Positions 1 through 6,136 of a DNA stretch of 10,504 nt are shown piece by piece. Origin of the DNA: an uncultured Sulfuricurvum sp. Lineage in GTDB: Bacteria; Campylobacterota; Campylobacteria; Campylobacterales; Sulfurimonadaceae. The notes beneath the pieces are model-generated. The model was given only the letters and a program-made list of their open reading frames with translations. It did no database searches and was not told the DNA's origin. Position 1 is the first letter of the stretch. Every line of letters begins with the position of its first letter. The DNA lies in the NCBI RefSeq assembly GCF_937936435.1, contig NZ_CALDDG010000070.1, positions 1 to 10,504 on the forward strand. The letters run 5' to 3'. Both the position numbers and the translations under genes were made by a program.

Positions 1-47
1 GAGATAAAGGAATGTGACTGGAGTTCAGACGTGTGCTCTTCCGATCT
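1..47. other. Illumina TruSeq adapter with index (assembly contamination)
   Basis: Bases 14-47 match the 34-base TruSeq multiplexing read-2 adapter end, from GTGACTGG to CTTCCGATCT. Bases 1-5 (GAGAT) match the flow-cell side that precedes the index. Bases 6-13 (AAAGGAAT) are the reverse complement of ATTCCTTT, which I recall as TruSeq index 27. The whole block is therefore library-construction sequence left on a contig end, not biology. Any gene start called inside it, such as the GTG at 33, is an artefact. Confidence 0.97.
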
Positions 48-830
48 GGTTTGCTGTTTTCGGGGTGCTCAACACAGTCATTCAAGATGATGGGTAACAG
101 TCCGGAACCCCAAACGGTCGTCTCAGATGAAAATTATACGGCTGAGACTGAATTTGAATGGAAAATTACTAAAGGCGACCGTGTCGAAATTAACGTGGTA
201 AATCTTACATCGGGAGAAGGGGATCAACAGATCAACCAGATCCTACGAAGCGGCGGTCAGCAAACATTAAACCGCGACGGTACCGAAGGGTATCTGGTTC
301 CTAATGACGGCAAGATTCGTCTACCGCTAGTAGGTGCGGTAAAAGTTGCTGGTATGAGCGAGTCGGAAGCATCGGACGTACTGACCAAGAGATACCGTGA
401 ATATTTGAAAGACCCATTTGTAAGTGTTAAGATACTGAACCAGAAACTGTTTGTACTCGGTGAAGTCAGTTCTCCGGGTGTCGTTCAGGTGACGAACGGA
501 ACAATGACTTTGTTTGAAGCATTGGCAAAAACGGGAGATTTGACTGATGATGCCGAACGAACCAATATTAGAATTATTCGGGGAGGATTACGTACTCCTC
601 AAGTAAGGGAAGTCAACCTTGCAGATATGTCGCAAATGAAACTTACCAGCCTTATTTTATTACCTAACGATATTGTTTATGTACAGCCTCGCGGTATGAA
701 AGCTTACAATATTGCCTTTACTGAACAAACACCATTTTTCCAAATGTTAACAACGATGATGGCTCCATTTATTACATATGACACACTTCGCCAATTAGGG
801 ACGTATGATGGCTTACACCTACCAAAATAA
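48..830 (+). CDS. Polysaccharide export outer-membrane lipoprotein, Wza type (5' partial)
   Basis: This is the outer-membrane export channel for exopolysaccharide or capsule, of the Poly_export/SLBB family to which Wza belongs. The first genomic codons read GLLFSGCSTQ, a lipobox-like end of a lipoprotein signal peptide with the acylated Cys at 66-68. Only the start codon and the first part of the signal peptide are therefore missing, cut off by the contig end and replaced by adapter. A Poly_export segment follows (about WKITKGDRVEI to KDPFVSVKI, with 'VPNDGKIRLPLVGAV' in the middle). Next comes an SLBB-like segment beginning 'KLFVLGEVSSPGVV' and ending 'LLPNDIVYVQP'. The last 40 or so residues are hydrophobic/amphipathic (EQTPFFQMLTTMMAPF), as in the Wza outer-membrane helix. 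The 3' end overlaps the Wzc-like gene by about 23 bases. The family call is secure; the true start lies outside the window. Confidence 0.92.
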   Translation, partial: GLLFSGCSTQSFKMMGNSPEPQTVVSDENYTAETEFEWKITKGDRVEINVVNLTSGEGDQQINQILRSGGQQTLNRDGTEGYLVPNDGKIRLPLVGAVKVAGMSESEASDVLTKRYREYLKDPFVSVKILNQKLFVLGEVSSPGVVQVTNGTMTLFEALAKTGDLTDDAERTNIRIIRGGLRTPQVREVNLADMSQMKLTSLILLPNDIVYVQPRGMKAYNIAFTEQTPFFQMLTTMMAPFITYDTLRQLGTYDGLHLPK

Positions 831-3084
831 TTCAACTTTTCAAAGTGGAATGCCGGATCATATCGAGGCGGAAGTCGATCTTAAAGAGCTTGTTAATTCA
901 ATTTTAGGATATAAAAAGTCTATTATTGTTGTGACATTTGTCATTACTTTGTTTTCAATTTACTTTGCTTATTTCAGTGATAATGTTTATCAGGCTGATC
1001 TTTCCATGGAAGTCCAAGGCGGTTTAGTACAGCAATCCTCGGCTAATGATTTTTTGACAAATGCCATGGGGGTCAAAAGCAGTCTTGCCAACACAATTGA
1101 ACTTTTAAAATCTCGTTATATGGCGCAAAAAACGCTTGAAAAAATTTATATCGGAAACCGTTATTTTATTAAAGAGGACTATCGTAAAATTGAACTTTAT
1201 AAGCGTTCACCGTTTACGGTCAAAGCAGAGGCGATTTCCCAAGAATTGATAGGTCGGGAGTTTACTCTTCAGCCGATAGATGAAAAGAAATTTCGTTTAA
1301 AGATTGAGGATATAGTTGTTTCTGAAGGAAAGAAGAATAATTATGACCATGTTCACGAATACGGTTCATTGATATCTACCCCCTATTTCAGATTTACTGT
1401 TAATAAATTAGGCGGATTGGACAAAAGGGATTTTTTCTTTACCATAACACCGAACAATATGATGTATACGATGATTCAGTCATCGTTGTCAATTGGACTT
1501 TCAGATGAAAAGTCCACAGTTTTGAAGTTGATGTATAGGGATAATATTCCAGAACGAGCTCAAGATATTTTACAGGCGATTTCTGAGACTTATGCGGAGC
1601 AAAGTGTCTTTTATAATAGTTCGAGTGCAGAACGAACACTCAAATTTATCGATGAACAGCTAAAAGCAATTAATGAGGCATTGCAAAATTCAGCTTCTAA
1701 TTTACGGGATTTTAAATCTTCACATATTCTAATCGATTTAGGTTCTAAAGCTTCTACCGTTTCTCAGACACTTTCGCAGTATGAAACACAGAAATATGAA
1801 ATTGATTTGCAAGAAAATACCCTCAAGCATCTTCTCGATTATATAAAGTCAAATAAAGAACTCATTGGGGTTGATATGGGCCCCGTTACCGGTAGCAGCA
1901 TGGCAATTACGACGTTGATGGGGAAATTACAAGAAGCGTACACTTACCGATCTTCATTGAGTGTTGATTTTACGGAAAAACATCCCTCAATGATTAAAGC
2001 TAATGAGCAGATCGCTTCATTAAAAAGCGCATTAAAATCGACGGTCGAGAGTGCATTACGTAGTATTGCTCAGCGAAAAGCCAATGTTCAACAAATTATC
2101 AACACACAAAAAGCAACATTCGAAACGCTTCCTGAAGAAGAGAAACAGTTGGCACAGTTAAATCGTAGCTTTTTGGTAAATGAGAAAATTTACGAATATC
2201 TTCTTCAAAAACGGGCGGAAACATCGATTCTGGAATCAGCGACTGAGTCAGGTGTCCGCGTTATTGATTCTGCTTTAACAGGGGATGCCCCGATCCAGCC
2301 GCATCGAAAAGTAATGGTAATAATTGGACTTGTCGTTGGCTTATTGATTGGCTTATTACAGGCATTTCTGCGTTTTCTGATCAGTAACAAGATTCACACT
2401 ATTTCAGATATCGAAAACAATACAATGATTCCTATTTATAGCGTATTGCCATTATTCAAAGGAAAAAAATCGCTTTATGAAGAAGCACTGCGCGTACTTC
2501 TGACAAAATTCGAATTCAGTTCAGATAGACCTAAAACAATTATGGTTACTTCTTCGGTTCGTGGAGAAGGACGGACTACAACTGCTTTAGAATTTGCGAA
2601 AGTAATTGCCCAAAGTGGCAAAAAAGTTATCCTGCTCGATATGGATATGCGTTCATCTAATGTGAATAAAAAACTAGAAATTCAAAATCAGATCGGTATG
2701 AGTACTTTGCTTTCAGGAAAAAATACTTTTGAAGAAGTGCTTCAGTGTACAGATCATGGTGTTGATGTTGTAGTAGCAGGCCCGCTGCCAACTAATCCAT
2801 ATGAGTTAATGATGTCGCAAAGTCTTAAGAATGTATTGGATGAGTTAATGAAACATTATGATTATATCCTTTTAGAATCGCCGCCAGTTGGCGTTATAGC
2901 TGATGCTCTTGTATTAATGCGTATTTGTGATTTAAGTCTTATTGTATTTAAAGCAGATTATTCGAAAAAAACATTTATAAAAAATGTGAATCGATTTGTT
3001 GATGAACATGAACTGAAGAATGTAGGAATTATTCTTAATGCGTTAGAGCTCAAAAAAATCCGACCATGGATCAAAAAAAAATAG
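808..3084 (+). CDS. Wzc-type polysaccharide co-polymerase with degenerate BY-kinase-like domain
   Basis: This inner-membrane protein controls polysaccharide chain length and export together with the outer-membrane lipoprotein encoded just upstream. A Wzz-like N-terminus is followed by TM1 (about residues 38-56), a long periplasmic region with coiled-coil character, a GNVR-like stretch (about 440-500), TM2 (about 502-523) and a cytoplasmic P-loop domain. That domain carries GEGRTTT (R589 where the Walker A lysine is expected), ILLDMDMR (Walker A', D611 and D613) and YILLESPP (E690 where most relatives have Asp in Walker B). The C-terminus ends in IRPWIKKK and lacks the Tyr-rich tail of classical bacterial tyrosine kinases. 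Autophosphorylation may be weak, altered or absent. The ATG at 808 is chosen over that at 805 because AGGG at 797-800 gives 7-base spacing. No frameshift is visible, and the length is normal for the family. Confidence 0.92.
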   Translation: MAYTYQNNSTFQSGMPDHIEAEVDLKELVNSILGYKKSIIVVTFVITLFSIYFAYFSDNVYQADLSMEVQGGLVQQSSANDFLTNAMGVKSSLANTIELLKSRYMAQKTLEKIYIGNRYFIKEDYRKIELYKRSPFTVKAEAISQELIGREFTLQPIDEKKFRLKIEDIVVSEGKKNNYDHVHEYGSLISTPYFRFTVNKLGGLDKRDFFFTITPNNMMYTMIQSSLSIGLSDEKSTVLKLMYRDNIPERAQDILQAISETYAEQSVFYNSSSAERTLKFIDEQLKAINEALQNSASNLRDFKSSHILIDLGSKASTVSQTLSQYETQKYEIDLQENTLKHLLDYIKSNKELIGVDMGPVTGSSMAITTLMGKLQEAYTYRSSLSVDFTEKHPSMIKANEQIASLKSALKSTVESALRSIAQRKANVQQIINTQKATFETLPEEEKQLAQLNRSFLVNEKIYEYLLQKRAETSILESATESGVRVIDSALTGDAPIQPHRKVMVIIGLVVGLLIGLLQAFLRFLISNKIHTISDIENNTMIPIYSVLPLFKGKKSLYEEALRVLLTKFEFSSDRPKTIMVTSSVRGEGRTTTALEFAKVIAQSGKKVILLDMDMRSSNVNKKLEIQNQIGMSTLLSGKNTFEEVLQCTDHGVDVVVAGPLPTNPYELMMSQSLKNVLDELMKHYDYILLESPPVGVIADALVLMRICDLSLIVFKADYSKKTFIKNVNRFVDEHELKNVGIILNALELKKIRPWIKKK

Positions 3085-3120
3085 GTTTAAAGAATCATTA
3101 GCATTTAAAAATAACAGTTT

Positions 3121-3152
3121 TTGATTAAGCTGATTTTTTGAATATTTATATT
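3121..3152 (+). promoter_or_regulatory. Possible sigma-70 promoter for the Tat-peptide/kinase cassette
   Basis: TTGATT (3121-3126) lies 18 bases before TTTATA (3145-3150); TATATT overlaps it at 3147-3152. A start near 3158 would place the whole inverted-repeat region in the 5' leader of the first small-peptide gene. The region is AT-rich, so such matches arise easily by chance. Confidence 0.35.
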
Positions 3153-3162
3153 AGTATTCCAT

Positions 3163-3310
3163 ACTAGAGATGCTTATATCTATAAGGCATCTTATGACTA
3201 GTTATAAGAGTGCTTGAGAACACACGGTGTGTTTATAGGGCTACACCCGAAGTATCGAAGAAAACTCCCGGGTGAGTAAACCGTCTTGATCAGCGGTTTA
3301 ACGTTCTTAG
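3163..3310 (+). promoter_or_regulatory. Candidate structured 5' leader RNA
   Basis: Several nested inverted repeats lie between the Wzc-like gene and the first Tat-signal peptide gene. ACTAG (3163-3167) pairs with CTAGT (3198-3202) and encloses GATGCTTAT (3169-3177), which pairs with ATAA-G-GCATC (3182-3191, one bulged G). TTGAGAAC (3214-3221) can pair with GTTCTTAG (3303-3310, two G-U pairs), closing a domain. Inside it are CACCCG/CGGGTG (3244-3249/3269-3274) and TAAACCG/CGGTTTA (3277-3283/3294-3300). A further hairpin AACACA-CGG-TGTGTT (3219-3233 region) shares bases with the closing helix, so the two are mutually exclusive. The domain ends 27 bases before the ribosome binding site at 3337-3342. 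It matches no riboswitch consensus I know. The pairings are seen directly; the RNA function is inferred. Confidence 0.45.
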
Positions 3311-3348
3311 TGTCAATAATGCAAGATTGGCAAACTTAGAGGTTTCAA

Positions 3349-3705
3349 ATGGAAAATTTGGAAAACGTTGAAATGAATGCGGCTCAAGCACGCCGTACAT
3401 TTTTGAAAAAAGCAGCATATGCGGCACCAGTAGTTATTGCTCTTGGCGGATTGAACGCTCATGCAGGAAATACTGTGGGAAGCAGTGTTTTTTCTACTAA
3501 TTTATATGTAGGCACCGAAAAAACTGATGCTAACTATATTGGTACAGCAACTGTGAGTGGACATAACGGTGTCGTAGATCAGGGTCTCATCACAGATACA
3601 GATGGTGTTAAAACTTACTACACGTCTGCAGAAGTGAATAGCAATAAAAGTCCTTATGCTAAATTTTGGAATGACTTTAAATCGTTCTTCGGAACTATTA
3701 ATTAA
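3349..3705 (+). CDS. Small Tat-signal protein 1, candidate cassette substrate
   Basis: This is a 118-residue protein of unknown function. Residues 14-21 (ARRTFLKK) form a twin-arginine motif, followed by a short hydrophobic core (YAAPVVIALGGL) and an AHA (37-39) signal-peptidase site before G40. Cleavage would leave about 79 residues. The mature part has no Cys and is rich in Thr, Ser, Val and Asn. It ends in an aromatic segment (F106, W107, F110, F113, F114, with K105 and K111) that would form an amphipathic helix. TAGAGG at 3337-3342, six bases before the ATG, is a good ribosome binding site. Its TAA overlaps the kinase ATG by one base (TAATG), so translation is probably coupled. The signal region closely matches that of the second small protein at 6137. 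A role as substrate of the adjacent kinase/PqqD/nucleotidyltransferase genes is inferred from position alone. Confidence 0.8.
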   Translation: MENLENVEMNAAQARRTFLKKAAYAAPVVIALGGLNAHAGNTVGSSVFSTNLYVGTEKTDANYIGTATVSGHNGVVDQGLITDTDGVKTYYTSAEVNSNKSPYAKFWNDFKSFFGTIN

Positions 3706-4583
3706 TGTTCTACGGTTTTCATCTTCTCCTCAATCAGGAGGAGATGAAAAATCATAAGCTGAGTTCAAATGTTATTCAAGTTATCGAAAATCAATGTATC
3801 GAATCTTCTTTTTTCCCAAACACGCTTATTTATCAAAATAATCAAGATCGTAATGTTACTTTAGCAACAGATAGAGATTTTATCCAACCTATCCCTGAAC
3901 AAAACTGGCTTTTTCATGTTGAAAATGTTATAAGCTTTACATGGCAGACGCAAGGTGGAAAAATTTCTTATTGTTTTTTGGAAGAAGCAACTGAAGAAAT
4001 TTTTCGATTTTGGCTTTATCATCTTGTTTTACCAATATACTTTTCTATATCTAATACCTATAAATTTTTGCATGCAGGATCTGTTGAAATAAATCGAAAA
4101 ACCGTTTTATTTATGGCTCCATCCCATGGTGGAAAATCAACTTTAACTGATTATTTTATACAACATGGCCATTTATTGGTTACTGATGACAAAATGGCAA
4201 CATTTGAAAAGGGAGGAGATTTTTATGCAGTTCCTTCACATCCTTATCATCGTCCTTATCGTCAGGTAGAGGTATTAGGTCACCGATGTGAAAATGCAGC
4301 AACAGAAATACGTTCTATTCATGCCATTTATATTTTGGAGAAAGATGAACCGGATAGTATTTGTACTCTTCGTCCTTTGAAAGGAATAGAAAAATTTAGC
4401 CGTCTTCATGAAGGAGGAGAAATGAATTTTTCTTTTTTTACGAAAGACTATGTTCAGTATCTTTCCAGATTAGCGAATAAAGTGAATGTTTTCAACGTAA
4501 AAGTACCGCAAGATTTGGATCGACTGCACGAAGTTTATGATATTATTGTTAATCATTGTGAATCTATAAAAGAGGAAATATGA
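3705..4583 (+). CDS. HPr-kinase-like (HprK-related) kinase
   Basis: This P-loop kinase is related to the catalytic domain of HPr kinase/phosphorylase. 'LHAGSVEI' precedes the Walker A motif APSHGGKST (residues 138-146, K144), followed by LLVTDDK with D161 and D162, the pattern of HprK-type kinases. Residues 1-110 have no motif I recognise, and the HPr-binding signature of true HprK is not evident, so PTS control is unlikely. Relatives are the HprK-related kinase A family and the lasso-peptide tailoring kinases (PadeK of paeninodin), which phosphorylate a Ser of a peptide. The start at 3705 overlaps the stop of the small Tat protein, and the 3' end overlaps the PqqD-like gene as ATGA, giving a tightly coupled unit. 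A cytoplasmic Ser/Thr kinase acting on one of the small neighbouring proteins, or on a small metabolite, is the leading inference. Confidence 0.82.
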   Translation: MFYGFHLLLNQEEMKNHKLSSNVIQVIENQCIESSFFPNTLIYQNNQDRNVTLATDRDFIQPIPEQNWLFHVENVISFTWQTQGGKISYCFLEEATEEIFRFWLYHLVLPIYFSISNTYKFLHAGSVEINRKTVLFMAPSHGGKSTLTDYFIQHGHLLVTDDKMATFEKGGDFYAVPSHPYHRPYRQVEVLGHRCENAATEIRSIHAIYILEKDEPDSICTLRPLKGIEKFSRLHEGGEMNFSFFTKDYVQYLSRLANKVNVFNVKVPQDLDRLHEVYDIIVNHCESIKEEI

Positions 4584-4858
4584 GAGCAAAAGAATATTCT
4601 ATTCCTTCATCGGTATTACTTCAGGAAATTGATAATGAGTTATTGATTTTCAATAGTGAAACAGGTCAATTCTATTCGGTTAATGATACAGGTGCTGTTA
4701 TTTGGGAGTCAATCATAGAACATGATAATTTAGGGGATGTACTTGATGATATATCGGAAGTCTTTGATGTTGATAGAGATATTTTGATAAATGACCTACT
4801 GAAATTTGTTTTGCCATTGTACGAGCAGGGGCTTTTAATCCTTGCAAAGCAAAAATAA
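4580..4858 (+). CDS. PqqD-like peptide-binding protein
   Basis: This 92-residue protein is of PqqD type. The N-terminal half (SSVLLQEIDNELLIFNSETG, then QFYSVNDTGAVIWE) has the beta-hairpin and 'N.tg..iWe' pattern of PqqD and the RiPP recognition element. The C-terminal half is helical (DILINDLLKFVLPLYEQGLL). In PQQ, lasso-peptide and other RiPP pathways such domains bind the leader of the substrate and present it to the modifying enzyme. Members also occur beside HprK-related kinases (HPr-rel-A system). The start ATG overlaps the kinase stop (ATGA), preceded by AGAGGA. Here it would present a peptide to the kinase upstream, the nucleotidyltransferase downstream, or both. The family call is firm; the bound peptide is unknown. 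Confidence 0.85.
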   Translation: MRAKEYSIPSSVLLQEIDNELLIFNSETGQFYSVNDTGAVIWESIIEHDNLGDVLDDISEVFDVDRDILINDLLKFVLPLYEQGLLILAKQK

Positions 4859-4877
4859 TTGAGAAGTCTTGTTATTA

Positions 4878-6041
4878 ATGAGAACGCATTTGGAAACTAA
4901 ATACGATTTGTTGATAGAATGCTGCAAGCTAAGTCCTGATGATGAATTTATAGCATCCTTGATAAATAAAATTGATAATTTGGACGAAATAATCAATTCT
5001 GCTTATATGCACGGTGTTTTTCCTCTAGTATATCAGGTACTTAAAAAATTTCTCGAAAATAATAAGCCTCTTCTATCTCAATTCAAGTATGTAAATCTTG
5101 AAATTGCCCAATCAAATCTCCAAATGACGGCAGAACTGATCAAGCTTACCAAGCTTTTAGATAAAGAAAATATTCCTCTTATAGGAATTAAGGGTCCTGT
5201 TCTCTCTGCACTACTCTATAAAGATATTACCAAACGGCAATTTTCAGATATCGATGTATTGCTACACCAAGAAGATATGCATCGTGCTGTGGTGATGCTT
5301 GAATCGATAGGATACCGATCAGAGTTCTCCAGCGATTTTCTAAAAAATGAAATGCTGTTAAAAGTAGACAAAGATTTTGCAATCTCTACACCTGACGAAA
5401 AAATAAATATTGAGTTTCATTGGAAATTATTTAGCAATCCTCAGATGTCTAAAAGTAGAATAGTATTATTCGATGTCGAAAATGTAGATATTGATATCCA
5501 CAATACTCATATTCGAACATTGGCAACGGATATTCAATTATTATACTTATTAGTGCATGGATCAAAACATTACTGGGAACGTCTTGAATGGATTTGTGAC
5601 ATTGACAGATTGATACGTCAAAATTCAATGATTGATTGGACTGTCTTAATGGAAAGAGCTAGAACAATGGAAATTGAAGGGATGGTATATTTAGGCTTGA
5701 TGATTAGCCATGATCTCCTTAATACACCATTGCATGAAAAGATATTGCAAAGAATAAGTGAACTAGCAGTTTTAGAAAAATCCAAAAAATCAATAATTTG
5801 CGATATAAGGCATGATAAGATCATCGAGGGACACAGCGAACATGTCGATTTGAAAAACCTATACCATTTGTCTTTGATAAATGAAACAAAATGGAAATTA
5901 ATCAAAGAATATTTATCGATTTTTTTTGCCATTAAAAAATGGGATGTCTTTGTTATTAATCTCCCGAAAAGAGTTCACTGGCTTTATTATTTTATCCGAT
6001 ATTATCGGATTATTAAAGAGAATATTTTTATTAGAAAGTAG
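4878..6041 (+). CDS. Nucleotidyltransferase-family protein (NTP_transf_5-like)
   Basis: This 387-residue cytoplasmic protein resembles the uncharacterised nucleotidyltransferase family Pfam NTP_transf_5. The diagnostic block is IPLIGIKGPVLSALLY followed by KRQFSDIDVLL, where D124 and D126 of the DID motif are the expected metal ligands. The third motif is INIEFHWKL (E179 to W182). The C-terminal 200 residues are helical, with basic, aromatic segments at the end and no signal peptide. The ATG at 4878 is preferred to an in-frame TTG at 4869, which would sit only two bases from GAGAAG (4861-4866). The gene begins 19 bases after the PqqD-like stop and probably belongs to the same transcript. Related proteins accompany HprK-like kinases in some lasso-peptide clusters (pseudomycoidin type), where they add groups after phosphorylation. 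It may transfer a nucleotide or sugar to the phosphorylated product; the actual substrate is unknown. Confidence 0.78.
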   Translation: MRTHLETKYDLLIECCKLSPDDEFIASLINKIDNLDEIINSAYMHGVFPLVYQVLKKFLENNKPLLSQFKYVNLEIAQSNLQMTAELIKLTKLLDKENIPLIGIKGPVLSALLYKDITKRQFSDIDVLLHQEDMHRAVVMLESIGYRSEFSSDFLKNEMLLKVDKDFAISTPDEKINIEFHWKLFSNPQMSKSRIVLFDVENVDIDIHNTHIRTLATDIQLLYLLVHGSKHYWERLEWICDIDRLIRQNSMIDWTVLMERARTMEIEGMVYLGLMISHDLLNTPLHEKILQRISELAVLEKSKKSIICDIRHDKIIEGHSEHVDLKNLYHLSLINETKWKLIKEYLSIFFAIKKWDVFVINLPKRVHWLYYFIRYYRIIKENIFIRK

Positions 6042-6087
6042 ATACAACAGTAGTTTAAAAAAATCAATATTTTCTAATAAAATAAGT

Positions 6088-6104
6088 GCTATTATTATAA
6101 TAGC
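6088..6104 (+). promoter_or_regulatory. Likely -10 promoter element inside a perfect inverted repeat
   Basis: TATAAT at 6096-6101 is a consensus -10 element, 36 bases before the start of the second small Tat protein. It lies inside the 17-base inverted repeat GCTATTAT-T-ATAATAGC. No convincing -35 is visible; Campylobacterota sigma-70 promoters, if this is that group, often lack one. The repeat could be an operator, but AT-rich palindromes are common by chance. Confidence 0.45.
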
Positions 6105-6136
6105 GGGATTATACATTCAATAATGAAGGAAAAAAA

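Noticed and set aside
33..47. GTG start codon at 33 giving a 265-residue export protein
   Set aside because: The first five codons are adapter sequence; genomic codons begin at 48 with the signal-peptide end GLLFSGC.
3085..3140. Rho-independent terminator after the Wzc-like gene
   Set aside because: A T-run (3134-3139) exists, but the possible stem AATC/AGC with GCT/GATT is broken and has a long loop. Too weak to list.
3163..3310. Cyclic-di-GMP, TPP, cobalamin, fluoride or other known riboswitch, or a JUMPstart/ops element, in the leader
   Set aside because: Conserved cores of these classes are absent; CAGCGGTTTA only loosely resembles the ops sequence. Only generic helices can be supported.
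4869..4877. TTG start at 4869 for the nucleotidyltransferase-family protein
   Set aside because: It lies two bases from the only purine-rich site (4861-4866); the ATG at 4878 is a better start codon with workable spacing.
5913..6123. Short frames on both strands over the end of the nucleotidyltransferase gene
   Set aside because: They are AT-rich, hydrophobic low-information translations that overlap a well-supported gene, with no ribosome binding site or family resemblance.
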